A stretch of 64,000 nt of DNA, taken from positions 62,001-126,000 of the forward strand of contig NZ_JANQBD010000002.1 in assembly GCF_024722015.1 (NCBI RefSeq), read 5' to 3'. The notes below the pieces were generated by a model. It had not been told where the DNA came from and ran no database searches. It saw only the letters and a list, made by a program, of their open reading frames with translations. Shown here one piece after another: positions 41,805-51,486 of the stretch. Positions within the stretch are counted from its first letter, which is position 1. The number at the start of each line of letters is the position of its first letter. The position numbers were made by a program, and so were the translations under genes. Origin of the DNA: Paenibacillus radicis (ex Xue et al. 2023). GTDB lineage: Bacteria; Bacillota; Bacilli; Paenibacillales; NBRC-103111.

Positions 41805-44054
41805 TCACCTGCTCAAATACTTGCTTGTAAGTGAATGTTTTGCACTTAAAAGCTGTTTTGGAGTGCCTTCGAATATGACTTTACCGCCATTGATACCGCC
41901 TTCCGGACCCATATCTATGATCCAATCGGCGTTTCTGATGACATCAAGGTTATGCTCGATCACAATGACAGTATTTCCGGCATCTACAAGACGATTCATG
42001 ATAGCCAGTAAATGGGCGATATCCGACATATGCAGTCCGGTCGTAGGCTCGTCCATAACGTAAATACTTCCCTTCTTATGCAATTCGCTGGCCAGCTTGA
42101 TGCGTTGGCACTCACCGCCCGACAGTGTGCTGAGCGGCTGTCCGAGTTTCAGATAATCCAGTCCCACGTCACTCATGGCCTGCAGCTTGCGCACAACTTC
42201 TTTGATATCAAAGAAAGATAGAGCTTGTTCAACGGTCATCTCCAGCACATCGGCGATCGATTTATCTCCCAGTTTGTAGGCCAGCACCTCTTCTTTGAAC
42301 CGTTTGCCGCCGCATATTTCGCACGTTGTTTTAACGCTGTCCAAAAATGCCAAGTCGGTATAAACGACACCAAGGCCTTGGCAGTTTTCACAGGCCCCCT
42401 TGGAATTAAAGCTGAATAAACCTGGGTTCACTTTGTTGGCCGATGCAAAGGCCTTGCGCACATCGTCCATGATGCCCGTGTAGGTGGCCGGATTCGAACG
42501 GGTAGAGGTACCGACAGCCGCCTGGTCGATCACTATCGCATCGGGATGCTCTTGCAAAAACACCTCGTTGATCAATGTGCTTTTGCCGGAACCGGCAACG
42601 CCTGTCACTACGGTTAATACACCCGTTGGAATATCGACGTTAACATTGTTTAAGTTGTGCAGATTGGCGTCTTTGACGGATAGTTTGCCCGTTGCCGAAC
42701 GAAAATGGTCCTTAAGCGGCATCGACTGTTTCATATGATTACCCGTCAGAGTATCGACCTGTAGCAGGCCAGAAAAGCTGCCTTCGTAAACAATGGTGCC
42801 GCCGCGGCTGCCGGCAAAAGGACCGACATCGACAATATGATCGGCTACTTGAATCACATCGGGATCGTGTTCGACAACTATGACAGTATTGCCTTTATCG
42901 CGCAGTTTTTGCAGCAATTCATTGAGCCGGTGTACATCGCGGGGATGCAATCCAACGCTCGGCTCATCAAAAATGTATACCACATCCACTAGGCTGCCGC
43001 TCAGATGTTTTACCATTTTGACACGCTGTGATTCTCCACCGGATAAAGTGTCGGTTTCGCGGTCGAGGCTGAGATATTCCAGGCCAATATCAACCAGATG
43101 CTGCAGTCTTTCCGTTAATGCTTTAACCATAGGTGCCGCTATCGGATCTTTTATTTCCTTTATGACCTCAATCAGCCGGCCTACCTCCATGGAAGATAGT
43201 TCGGCAATATTGCTGCCGTTGATTTTACAGCTGAGAGCCGCTTGGCTGAGACGAGCGCCGCGGCAAAGGTAGCATGGACCTTCTGTAATAAACGGCGCCA
43301 CCATTTTCTGGGTGCGCTCCGACTTCGTTTTGACATCTTGCTTGATGTACTTGCCGCTGAACTTTGCAATGATTCCCTCTAAAGTAAATTTTACAGGCTT
43401 CCCTCCGACGTGCATTTCAACCTTATGCGGTTTGCCGTACAGAAGCTGTTCCATTTCTACCTCGGTATAATCGGCAAGCTTTTTATCGATATCAAACAAA
43501 CCTGACTGGGTACAAATGTTCCAATCCCAGCTGTCAACACCATAATCAGGAAGCAAAATAGCGCCTTCTTTGAGTGATTTGGATAAGTCCAATGCTTTCT
43601 CCATGTCAACTCCAAGCTTACGGCCCATACCGTTGCATTCCGGGCACATGCCTTGCTGATCGTTGAAGGAAAAGGCATTGGCTTTACCGGCATAAGGTTG
43701 TCCGACACGTGAGTATAACAGCCGAAGTATAGGTGCAATATCGGTAATGGTGCCCATGGTCGAGTGAGCGCCTCCGCCTAACCGTTTTTGGTCGACGATA
43801 ACCGCCATGCTAAGATTTTCGATTGCGTCTGCATCTGGTTGCGGAATACGCGGCAGAAAGTTGCGGACGAACATACTGAAGTTTTCATTCAGCAGACGCT
43901 GGGATTCAGAAGCGATGGTATCGAAAACGATCGACGATTTGCCGGAACCGGATACGCCGGTAAATATGGTGATTTGGCGCTTGGGAATACGTAAAGATAC
44001 ATCTTTAAGGTTATTTTCCCGGGCGCCGCGGATTTCTATATATTCTTGGTTCAT
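41805..44054 (-). CDS. UvrA-like excinuclease ABC-type ATPase (short form)
   Basis: A 749-residue double ABC ATPase. Walker A copies are GVSGSGKSS and GVAGSGKST, signatures are LSGGESQRVKM and LSGGECQRIKL, and Walker B is IFDEPSVGLHP and VMDEPTTGLHM. Zinc-finger pairs CPECNGMG, CYLCRGA, and CENCQGLG/CEICGGKR are present. At about 190 residues shorter than housekeeping UvrA it resembles UvrA2/DrrC-type proteins linked to resistance to DNA-binding drugs. ATG 44054 follows AAGGAAG. It is a single gene. Confidence 0.85.
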   Translation of the reverse strand: MNQEYIEIRGARENNLKDVSLRIPKRQITIFTGVSGSGKSSIVFDTIASESQRLLNENFSMFVRNFLPRIPQPDADAIENLSMAVIVDQKRLGGGAHSTMGTITDIAPILRLLYSRVGQPYAGKANAFSFNDQQGMCPECNGMGRKLGVDMEKALDLSKSLKEGAILLPDYGVDSWDWNICTQSGLFDIDKKLADYTEVEMEQLLYGKPHKVEMHVGGKPVKFTLEGIIAKFSGKYIKQDVKTKSERTQKMVAPFITEGPCYLCRGARLSQAALSCKINGSNIAELSSMEVGRLIEVIKEIKDPIAAPMVKALTERLQHLVDIGLEYLSLDRETDTLSGGESQRVKMVKHLSGSLVDVVYIFDEPSVGLHPRDVHRLNELLQKLRDKGNTVIVVEHDPDVIQVADHIVDVGPFAGSRGGTIVYEGSFSGLLQVDTLTGNHMKQSMPLKDHFRSATGKLSVKDANLHNLNNVNVDIPTGVLTVVTGVAGSGKSTLINEVFLQEHPDAIVIDQAAVGTSTRSNPATYTGIMDDVRKAFASANKVNPGLFSFNSKGACENCQGLGVVYTDLAFLDSVKTTCEICGGKRFKEEVLAYKLGDKSIADVLEMTVEQALSFFDIKEVVRKLQAMSDVGLDYLKLGQPLSTLSGGECQRIKLASELHKKGSIYVMDEPTTGLHMSDIAHLLAIMNRLVDAGNTVIVIEHNLDVIRNADWIIDMGPEGGINGGKVIFEGTPKQLLSAKHSLTSKYLSR

Positions 44055-44226
44055 AAGACATCTTCCTTTACTCGTATTTAGATCCTTATCAGATGAAGCG
44101 CCGCAAGAGAACGGTTTATGCATCGGATACAGCCGACATACGTGTAAAAACAGATCACTTGATGGGCAATAGAAACCATGAAGTAATCTGTTTTATGATG
44201 CGGGGCTATTTCACGATTGTACCCAT

Positions 44227-44622
44227 TTATTGTTCCAACAACTTTTCAAGCTCTCCGCCCCATTTAACCCAGCCATACTTAGCTCCTGCGAGTGCTTGAT
44301 CATTTGAGATTCCGGTTTGTTCGAGATGTAGATTAACCTTTCCGTCCCCTAAATCTTGCAGCGTCCAAGTGACAGTGTGCTTCTCTCCGCTTTCCATAGT
44401 ATAGGACAATCGGTTTGGTGCGTCTACGATAAGTACTTCACCGTCAATAATTCCGTTCCACCATTCGGTCGGCTGAGTGCGAAATTGAAAACGGTGTCCT
44501 ACGATAGGCTCAAAATCATTTTCCATAACCCACTTGGCAAGCTTGCTTGAATCGGTTAAAGCGGACCAAATCTTCTCGATTGATGTCGTGAACTGAAAAT
44601 CCAAAGATAATGTTAAACTCAT
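44227..44622 (-). CDS. SRPBCC (AHSA1-like) domain protein
   Basis: A 131-residue START-like protein: DFQFTTSIEKIWSALTDSSKLAKWVM at the N-terminus and WTLQDLGDGKVNLHLEQTG in the sheet (quoted in part). Its ATG overlaps the ArsR-type stop (ATGA) and follows GAGGAGG, so they are coupled. The pairing with ArsR-type repressors is common for this family. Confidence 0.82.
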   Translation of the reverse strand: MSLTLSLDFQFTTSIEKIWSALTDSSKLAKWVMENDFEPIVGHRFQFRTQPTEWWNGIIDGEVLIVDAPNRLSYTMESGEKHTVTWTLQDLGDGKVNLHLEQTGISNDQALAGAKYGWVKWGGELEKLLEQ

Positions 44623-44948
44623 TCTTCTTCCTCCTCTAATAGTTGGTTCAAGCGCAACATATTCGTACTCCAGAATTTGCTGTAGAAAGCCACCCATTCT
44701 TGAATTTCTCGGAGTGGAGAGGCGTTTAGCCTAAATCGCGTTTCTCTGCCGACTTTTCGGTCAAGTACCAGTCCGGCATCTTTAAGGATTGTCAAATGCT
44801 TAGATACTGCTGTCCGACCCATCTGAAACTGTGCCGTTAACTCATGAAGAGGTATCTCCTCTGCCTCTGCTAACAGACGAATCAGTTGGCGCCTAGTTGG
44901 ATCTGCAATCGCGTCATACACATCATGCAACTGATTGTTCTCGCTCAC
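44619..44948 (-). CDS. ArsR family repressor
   Basis: A 109-residue winged-helix repressor of the SdpR/YczG-like type without obvious metal ligands. The DNA-binding region reads LHELTAQFQMGRTAVSKHLTILKDAGL, following DAIADPTRRQLIRLLAEAEE. ATG 44948 follows GGAGAGGG. A pair of 16-base repeats upstream (45061-45105) is the likely operator. It is co-translated with the SRPBCC gene downstream. Confidence 0.87.
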   Translation of the reverse strand: MSENNQLHDVYDAIADPTRRQLIRLLAEAEEIPLHELTAQFQMGRTAVSKHLTILKDAGLVLDRKVGRETRFRLNASPLREIQEWVAFYSKFWSTNMLRLNQLLEEEEE

Positions 44949-45060
44949 AACACCCTCTCCTAAATATTATTACCTAGGGACTGCCGTTTAATTATTCACA
45001 GCCTCCTTAAAGTATGCGGCTCTTAGGCAGTAGCACCTACGAGTTGAGAATTCAAAATCA

Positions 45061-45105
45061 GACACCATTTAGTGTCATTTTAATAATAGGTCACCATTTG
45101 ATGTC
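45061..45105. promoter_or_regulatory. Two 16-base repeats upstream of the ArsR-type gene
   Basis: GACACCATTTAGTGTC (45061-45076) and GTCACCATTTGATGTC (45090-45105) are imperfect copies spaced 29 bases apart, each with GACA/TGTC-like dyad ends. The spacing suits a repressor bound on one face of DNA. Confidence 0.55.
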
Positions 45106-45274
45106 GTGTCAACAATATTTTTAAACTCCACATGTAAACTCTCAGTCAGTCAACTTTTGATTATTACTAACAAAATGTAATTTACAAATTATTAATAATA
45201 AAGCTGCAACAATATATAGTTTTACATACGTCTAGGTTAACGATTCACAAAAATACAACATGAGGTGAACAATT

Positions 45275-46312
45275 ATGAAAAAAACATTTAAAATAATCAC
45301 TCTTTCTACAACTGCTTTATTATCTTTTACTCTTGCTACCCAGAGCTTTGCAGCTTCTACAGCTTCTACTTTTACAGATTTGGATAATATTGTTGCCAAA
45401 GATAAAATTATTGCATTACAACAAAGTGGTATAGTATCAGGGATCACTCCCGAGTTGTTTGCTCCTCGAACTACGATTTCAGAGGCTCAAAGCGTTCAAC
45501 TTATTGTTAATGCGCTTGGACTCAATCTTGATCTGGTAAGATTTCTTAAGGAGCCAAAAGCTAACAACTATTTTGCAAAGTCAAATAATGATGCTTGGTA
45601 TGCAAATGCACTCATTATCGCTGCAGTTAACGGCGTTGAGCTGCCGGCTGATCTTGACCCAGATAAAAAGTTAACTCGTGAACAGTTCACACATCAGCTT
45701 ATTCGTGCTATTGAAGTAACTGGGAAACTGCCGATGATTAAACCAGTTGTTGTTGATATCAAAGATCAGGACCAAATTAATCCCGATTACTCTGGTTCCA
45801 TTCAACGCGCAATTCAATATGGTGTGATTAAGCTGAGTGCAGAAGGTAAGTTTAATCCGAATGATGAAATTACACGTGCTGACGCAGCTGAAGAATTATT
45901 CAATGCGGTTGCGTACATGAAGGCTCACACAGCACCAGCTTCCAGCAGTGAAGCCTTGACAACGGCTCAAGGAGTCCTACTTATTCAAGAGGTACTTGGG
46001 ACGGTCGATACTGACTTGAAATTCAAGATTGACCCGAACTCTAAGTTGACAAGAGAGTCGTTCACTTATTTGCTCATTCATACTCTTCAAACAAGCGGGA
46101 AACTACCTATGATTAAGTTAGTACCAATTGAGATTAAAGATAATGATCAAATCGATACCTTGAACTCAGGAGCCATTCAAACAGCACTTGCATTAGGTGT
46201 GGTTAAATTAAATCAGGAAGGCAAATTCAATGCGAAAGCTGAAATTAGCCTCTCAGATGCTACTGAATATATTAATAACGCTGTTAAAACCGTAAAAGGA
46301 TTTGCCGAATAA
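45275..46312 (+). CDS. Secreted protein with S-layer-homology-like domains
   Basis: A 345-residue exported protein. Signal peptide MKKTFKIITLSTTALLSFTLATQSFAA; then degenerate SLH-type modules (FTDLDNIVAKDKIIALQQSGIVSG, LTREQFTHQLIRAIE, FNPNDEITRADAAEELF). Two halves are related: KLTREQFTHQLIRAI with KLPMIKPV and KLTRESFTYLLIHTL with KLPMIKLV. It should sit on the cell surface. ATG 45275 follows TGAGGTG. It is monocistronic with its own terminator. Confidence 0.78.
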   Translation: MKKTFKIITLSTTALLSFTLATQSFAASTASTFTDLDNIVAKDKIIALQQSGIVSGITPELFAPRTTISEAQSVQLIVNALGLNLDLVRFLKEPKANNYFAKSNNDAWYANALIIAAVNGVELPADLDPDKKLTREQFTHQLIRAIEVTGKLPMIKPVVVDIKDQDQINPDYSGSIQRAIQYGVIKLSAEGKFNPNDEITRADAAEELFNAVAYMKAHTAPASSSEALTTAQGVLLIQEVLGTVDTDLKFKIDPNSKLTRESFTYLLIHTLQTSGKLPMIKLVPIEIKDNDQIDTLNSGAIQTALALGVVKLNQEGKFNAKAEISLSDATEYINNAVKTVKGFAE

Positions 46313-46329
46313 TAGATATATATAACCCA

Positions 46330-46368
46330 TATAAGAGAGAGGACAAATCAGTCCTCTCTCCTTTTCTT
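46330..46368 (+). terminator. Terminator after the small SLH protein gene
   Basis: AGAGAGAGGACAAATCAGTCCTCTCT, read as AGAGAGGAC/GTCCTCTCT pairs around AAATCA, then CCTTTTCTTG. It lies about 20 bases after the stop. Confidence 0.8.
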
Positions 46369-46420
46369 GTTACAGCATCGTATAACATGATGTTTAACCC
46401 ATTGCATAATTACGCAGTTT

Positions 46421-47512
46421 CTATTTAATTCCCCCAGATCCTGAAAGGTTAATTTTTACATTGACATGAAAGACTAGTTGAGGATAAACCGATGACCATC
46501 GTCCCCATTCCTTCTCACGGTGATGACGTGTTGCGCGGTACCTTAAGCCCAAACCGATGGGATCCACTCCAATAGACTGCAATTTCCTAAGTACTTTTTC
46601 GTATCGTTTAGCTTCCTCTGTTTCAGCCTCATGCTCGTAAAGTTTCCATTTTGAATAATCAAACGACTGGCTGGACTCTGCAGTTTGTCCTGTCATTTTA
46701 ACATTCATCGTCAGCACGGGTTTTGATTCTTTTGCTTCATCTATAGTGTAGGTATATCCGAATTTTGAAACACTCACAGCAAATTGAACGGTATCTGTTC
46801 GCGTCTCTATATCGAATTTACTAATTTTTTTGGATAATTCATTGAAAACACGAGTCTCCTCTGGATTTAACACTTCTCTCATTTTCTCTTTATCAAAGAC
46901 GGCTACTTGATCGATTAAGTACGTTCCGTTGAGTGGTTTTATGACAGGTAAATAGGGATCCAATCCTTTTTCGCTTAACCTCCTATGAAAATCAAACAAA
47001 TACTCGGTCACAATAAATGATGACTCCGTACCTTCTTGATCAAAGCTCAAAAATAAACTGTCTCCAGGTAACCGTTCTGACTTGGGTTTTACTTTAAGCA
47101 CTTGCTCCGCCGATGGATCACCTAAAGCCATGAATGTCATCCCTTGGATTTCTCGTCTCCGCAAAAACCAGTCGATCGATTCCCGATTCAGACGTTCTTC
47201 AGCCAAGTCCTTTCCGAAAATGATGATTTTGGATTGTGAAAAATCCAGTTCTTTATCCACTTTTGATTTGAGATGTTGAACAGCTTCCGCGATTGTTTTG
47301 GCATCATCACTAACGAATTGAAACGTATTCGTCTGACCTGGTTTGATTTGCGAGAATGGAATGGCGAGTTTTAAAGAAACATGCAGGGGTAGATCTTTAT
47401 CATTTGACTTATCTATGCCAATAGCCTTAACAATAAATCGTTTATCCATATCTTTGAAACCGCAACTGGATAACAAAGGAACTACTAACAGGAATAACAA
47501 CATCGTTTTCAT
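46421..47512 (-). CDS. Ger(x)C family spore germination lipoprotein (GerC subunit)
   Basis: A 363-residue lipoprotein subunit of a GerA-type germinant receptor. The signal peptide ends in the lipobox LLSSC with lipidated Cys17. The family start GFKDMDKRFIVKAIGIDK and the middle LDFSQSKIIIFGKDLAEE are present, ending in a membrane-distal domain. It should sit on the outer face of the spore inner membrane and act with the A and B subunits. The start ATG overlaps the GerB stop (ATGA). Confidence 0.87.
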   Translation of the reverse strand: MKTMLLFLLVVPLLSSCGFKDMDKRFIVKAIGIDKSNDKDLPLHVSLKLAIPFSQIKPGQTNTFQFVSDDAKTIAEAVQHLKSKVDKELDFSQSKIIIFGKDLAEERLNRESIDWFLRRREIQGMTFMALGDPSAEQVLKVKPKSERLPGDSLFLSFDQEGTESSFIVTEYLFDFHRRLSEKGLDPYLPVIKPLNGTYLIDQVAVFDKEKMREVLNPEETRVFNELSKKISKFDIETRTDTVQFAVSVSKFGYTYTIDEAKESKPVLTMNVKMTGQTAESSQSFDYSKWKLYEHEAETEEAKRYEKVLRKLQSIGVDPIGLGLRYRATRHHREKEWGRWSSVYPQLVFHVNVKINLSGSGGIK

Positions 47513-48615
47513 AAGATTGGCCTCCGTTTACTTAAGACATAAACAGTTAAGACAATGAAGACGTCTATGGGTAAACGAATCGTCATCCAAAAGGAAGACA
47601 CTCGGAACAAATCATCTTCACCTAAAAGACTTCCAGTTACAATTGTAGCAATACCCATCAATCCACAGCTTATCGCATTTGGAAGTACAGTAGTTACAGA
47701 AGATGTATTCGGGCTACTTCGAGGAAAACAGCTGCTAATGGTTTCAGAAGCGATATGCCATGTCACCATCGTATATAAAAAGGTAATCGCTAAAAAAATG
47801 AGTAAAAAAATATAAACAACATGATCTATAAATGCATATTTCATCTGAATCGCCTCTGCCGTAGAAACCCAAGTGAAAATATAGTCATTAACACCATCTG
47901 TGCCTAAAGTTCCAATTGGAATAATAAATGTGGACAATAACATGCCAAAACCGAAAATAGGAATCAGCCATCTGTATTTAATGTCTGTTGAGTTAGAAAA
48001 TGTTCGATTAAATATCGACAAAGTCAAGTAACCCACGAATGCATAAGTAGAGACAGTTAAACTCTTCCAACTTGCAAACATCCAGGTATAGTCAAGTATG
48101 ACTTTTACTGCATCATAGCTCATATGCTTATTGGTTAACGCTTTTATGATCAGGAACAAGAGTAAAGGCACACTGAGAATGAGCACAATTTCTGCACAAT
48201 ATAACACTGTTTTTGAGGATTGCATAGCGCCAAAACCAACTACGAATACAAAAAGCAATAGCAAAATATACGACGGTGTTTCCGGATTCAGATATCTGGA
48301 TATGATGAAGGTGAAGTTGATTAGTACAAGCCCTCCGGCAATGAAACCACTTGTACCCAATATAAGCAATGAAGGAATATAGATGCTTTTGTGTAGAGAA
48401 AGCTTAAAGATTTCGGGTAGTCCCATCCCTGGAAACTTTAATAGAGAGCCGGTAAAAATGTACAAAAGTATGCTCCCAATCAAGGTTCCAAGAATTAGCG
48501 ACATGAGTGCACCTTCATACCGCTCGTTAATAAGAATTCTTGGAACGTACAGAATGGAGTTAATCATCATGGTTAGTATCAGAGCGTAAAAAAAATACCG
48601 TGACAATGATTTCAC
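47509..48615 (-). CDS. GerAB/ArcD/ProY family spore germination permease (GerB subunit)
   Basis: A 368-residue membrane protein with about ten hydrophobic segments, an APC-superfamily-like fold, that binds the germinant. Segments such as ILNSILYVPRILI-like N-terminus, LGTLIGSILLYIFTG and LILGTSGFIAGGLVLINF, are typical. The start is GTG 48615, overlapping the GerA stop (GTGA). It belongs to a three-gene operon in the standard A-B-C order. Confidence 0.87.
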   Translation of the reverse strand: MKSLSRYFFYALILTMMINSILYVPRILINERYEGALMSLILGTLIGSILLYIFTGSLLKFPGMGLPEIFKLSLHKSIYIPSLLILGTSGFIAGGLVLINFTFIISRYLNPETPSYILLLLFVFVVGFGAMQSSKTVLYCAEIVLILSVPLLLFLIIKALTNKHMSYDAVKVILDYTWMFASWKSLTVSTYAFVGYLTLSIFNRTFSNSTDIKYRWLIPIFGFGMLLSTFIIPIGTLGTDGVNDYIFTWVSTAEAIQMKYAFIDHVVYIFLLIFLAITFLYTMVTWHIASETISSCFPRSSPNTSSVTTVLPNAISCGLMGIATIVTGSLLGEDDLFRVSSFWMTIRLPIDVFIVLTVYVLSKRRPIL

Positions 48616-49946
48616 CTGGTTTTTTTGTCCTCTCCTATAAACAACTTCAAATAGGGTCGACCAAAGCTTCGCAAACTCGTCGTGTATACAATAAAGAAAA
48701 ATATCCCTGTTAGCACACCTACCAGCCCAAAAAATATGGCTAGAAGAACAAGTGGAAATTTAATGACCCTGAGAGAAAAACTCAGTGTATTCATTGGAAT
48801 CACAAAATTGGAGATGGCTACCGCCGAAGCGATAATAATCATAATACTGCTGACCAGCCCTGCCTGTTGAGCCGCTTGCCCTAATATTAGACCACCTACG
48901 GTCGTCGCTGTAGTTCCAATAAACTTCGGAAGACGAATACTCGCCTCGGTTAACGCTTCAATTAAGAAAAGCATGAGAAAAACTTCGTAAAAAGAGGGAT
49001 AAGGTACCGACGAGCGGCTGCCTGCAATTTCAATAGCTAATTGAGATCTGAAAAATTCAGGATTATATGAAACAGTCGCTACGTATAAAGCGGGTAAAGT
49101 AGTCGTAATAAACATGCCTATAAATCTCAATATCTGAAGCGGTCTAACAATCCACGGTAACTCGTAGACATCATCCATTGAAGCCATGAAGTCAAAAAAT
49201 ACCGCTGGTAAATTGACCGAGAATGGAGTTCCATTGAGGAGTAAAGCGATTTTTCCTTGGCTTAGATTTAATACGGTTCTATCGGGTCTTTCTGTAACCA
49301 TTAAAGTTGGAAAAAATTGATGTCGTTTCGTGAGCAACATTTGGAGCTGATTGGCAGCTTGGATGACTTCCGCATCGATTTGCATAAGCTTATTTTCAAG
49401 CTGCAAAAGAACGTCCTCATCCACTCTCGTCTTATCGTAAATGATCGCTAATTCAGTTTGACTTTGTTTGCCTATTTTCATAAATTCGATATGTAAATCC
49501 TGCGAGGGGTATCGTGTTCGTAGGATTTGTACATTCGTTGCGAGATCTTCGGAAAAAGCAAATTGGGGCCCCTGAAGAATATTTTCAATTGATGTTTCTT
49601 GAGGCTGAGACGTCGGGTCTTTTTTTGCTTCAATTGCACAGGTCATCTGTGGGAAAAACAGCAATGTATAGCCGCCAATTAGCTTCTCGATCATTTGATC
49701 TTCGCTCTGAATGATCTCAAATCCCGGCAGCATTTTTAAGGCTGATTCAAACTCCGATAAGCTGCTTCTATCTAAAAAATTTTTAATGATCGCGGTATGT
49801 ATATATTTTTTATCACACATGGTTGAGAAATAAACAAGGTCAACTGTTGCGTCTTTTAAATTGAGCTTTCTAATTTCTAGGTCATCGGCTCGAACCATAC
49901 TATGAATTAATGTATTTAGTTCAAATGCTTGCATAAGGAAGCTCAT
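48612..49946 (-). CDS. GerA family spore germination protein (GerA subunit)
   Basis: A 444-residue subunit; usual length is 480-530, so the N-terminal cytosolic part is somewhat short. The N-terminal domain carries CAIEAKKDPTSQPQETSIENILQGPQFAFSEDL (NLR-like region EP-x-GP). The C-terminal domain holds four to five membrane segments. ELPWIVRPLQILRFIGMFITTTLP and LVLLAIFFGLVGVLTGIFFF are among them. ATG 49946 is close behind AAAAGGG; ATG 49934 is an alternative. It should be expressed in the forespore. Confidence 0.87.
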   Translation of the reverse strand: MSFLMQAFELNTLIHSMVRADDLEIRKLNLKDATVDLVYFSTMCDKKYIHTAIIKNFLDRSSLSEFESALKMLPGFEIIQSEDQMIEKLIGGYTLLFFPQMTCAIEAKKDPTSQPQETSIENILQGPQFAFSEDLATNVQILRTRYPSQDLHIEFMKIGKQSQTELAIIYDKTRVDEDVLLQLENKLMQIDAEVIQAANQLQMLLTKRHQFFPTLMVTERPDRTVLNLSQGKIALLLNGTPFSVNLPAVFFDFMASMDDVYELPWIVRPLQILRFIGMFITTTLPALYVATVSYNPEFFRSQLAIEIAGSRSSVPYPSFYEVFLMLFLIEALTEASIRLPKFIGTTATTVGGLILGQAAQQAGLVSSIMIIIASAVAISNFVIPMNTLSFSLRVIKFPLVLLAIFFGLVGVLTGIFFFIVYTTSLRSFGRPYLKLFIGEDKKTR

Positions 49947-50035
49947 CCCTTTTGTTTTTTCGCTATGTACACCTACTTTCCCACTATGCTGGAAAAATTA
50001 TTCATTCTAGTGCAATTTACAGCAAAATAGTGTTC

Positions 50036-50635
50036 CTACTTCAAATGCACAGTTCTTGTACAAATGGCTTCTGCCAGATGCTCGTTATGAGTAATCGCCA
50101 GAATACCTATCTGCTCTTTTTTAGCATAATCAAGTACAATATCCCAGATTTGCGACTGAGTGATAACGTCCAGCATAGTACTGATTTCATCTGCGATAAT
50201 AAATCGGGTTTGTGGCTTGAGCACTCTCATGACACAAATCCTTTGAAGCTCTCCGCCTGATAATTCATTAGGCCATCGGTTTAGAAACTCCTTACGAATC
50301 CCCATTTCCTTCCTTAAATCATCGTCGTAGTCACCCGATTCACTAAGCGTTTTACCTAGCTTCCATTTTGGATTTACCGCAAGTTCCGGATGCTGGTAAA
50401 TAAGCTGAACCGGAGAATAGATGCCTTTGGAAACAGGTGCTCCGTCTATAAGCACTTCTCCCTTATCTGCTTGGATCTGCCCAGCCATGATTTTCCCCAA
50501 GGTACTTTTGCCACGTCCACTGCTTCCAATGAGACCTACTACCTCACCCGCATTAATATCAAGCGAAATATTCTCAAGTACCCAGTCTTTGCCGCCATCA
50601 TATTTATAATAAATATTTTTTGCTTCTAATATCAT
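50036..50635 (-). CDS. ABC transporter ATPase, OppF/NikE-like (short)
   Basis: A 199-residue ABC ATPase. Walker A is GSSGRGKST, the signature LSGGELQRICV, and Walker B FIIADEISTM followed by the switch His in ITHNEH. It is shorter than typical OppF/NikE (about 260) and lacks their C-terminal oligopeptide-binding extension. ATG 50635 follows GGAGGATAG. It is the last gene of the five-gene importer operon, so truncation of its end may be the natural state. Confidence 0.85.
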   Translation of the reverse strand: MILEAKNIYYKYDGGKDWVLENISLDINAGEVVGLIGSSGRGKSTLGKIMAGQIQADKGEVLIDGAPVSKGIYSPVQLIYQHPELAVNPKWKLGKTLSESGDYDDDLRKEMGIRKEFLNRWPNELSGGELQRICVMRVLKPQTRFIIADEISTMLDVITQSQIWDIVLDYAKKEQIGILAITHNEHLAEAICTRTVHLK

Positions 50636-50655
50636 CGCTCACTATCCTCCATATG

Positions 50656-51477
50656 CTACACACCATCGATGTAACTACCATAGTCCTTACCTCGAATGGA
50701 ATGAAAGCCGTTTTGTGGCAAGGCATGCCATAAAGCTTTACTGTAAGGGTGCACAACATTGTCTTGAGAAGCTTCAAATAACCTGGCGTCAGCAATTTCT
50801 ACTGATACTCCCTTGTTAAAGACAGCAATCTTATCCGCAATAATAAAAGCCAAATCAATATCATGGGTGATCATCAGTACTCCACAACCATTATTTGCCA
50901 ACTCTTTTAATGAACTCAACGTTTCTTCAACCATTGATTTGTGCAATCCGGGTGTAGGTTCATCTGCAATAATTAACTGTGCTCCAGAGGTTAAAGCGGT
51001 TCCTATGAGAACCCTTCTAGCCATGCCTCCTGATAGCTGGAAAGGATACTTATGTTCAATGGACTCGGCCAACTGGAATCTTTTCATAATATTTTTTACA
51101 GTGTTTTTGACAGTTAGCAGCGGGCTGCCGATCTGGTGTCCTGTTTTCATAAGTGGGTCTAAATAGCTGATGGATTGAGGAATAAGGGATATTTCCCTTC
51201 CTCTAAGTGCTTCTTTTTTCTTGGGCGTAAGTTCTTCACCTTTGTATTTGATACTCCCGCTAGTGTAAGCATTTGCTGGAAGAATGCCCAGAATCGCATG
51301 TGCAAGAAGACTTTTTCCTGAACCGCTAGCCCCCACAATTGCTAATATTTCTCCAGGGTACAAATCAAGCGTAAAGTTCGATATCACTTGAACATCTTTG
51401 TGGTGCAGCCCTTTTCCGTATTGTTTAAAGTTGACCGCAAAATCCCGTACTTCCAATAATGGCTTCTTTATTTCCAT
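50656..51477 (-). CDS. ABC transporter ATPase, OppD/NikD-like
   Basis: A 273-residue ABC ATPase. Walker A is GASGSGKSL, the signature LSGGMARRVLIG, Walker B LIIADEPTPGL and the switch His is in MITHDID. It should pair with the shorter ATPase to energise the importer. ATG 51477 lies ten bases after the permease stop, with GGAGA-type ribosome site. It is the fourth gene of the operon. Confidence 0.87.
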   Translation of the reverse strand: MEIKKPLLEVRDFAVNFKQYGKGLHHKDVQVISNFTLDLYPGEILAIVGASGSGKSLLAHAILGILPANAYTSGSIKYKGEELTPKKKEALRGREISLIPQSISYLDPLMKTGHQIGSPLLTVKNTVKNIMKRFQLAESIEHKYPFQLSGGMARRVLIGTALTSGAQLIIADEPTPGLHKSMVEETLSSLKELANNGCGVLMITHDIDLAFIIADKIAVFNKGVSVEIADARLFEASQDNVVHPYSKALWHALPQNGFHSIRGKDYGSYIDGV

Positions 51478-51486
51478 AACAGTCTC

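Noticed and set aside
49947..50030. Sigma-G promoter for the germination operon
   Set aside because: A TGAATA and a CATAGTG are present but their spacing (about 10 bases) does not fit sigma-G.
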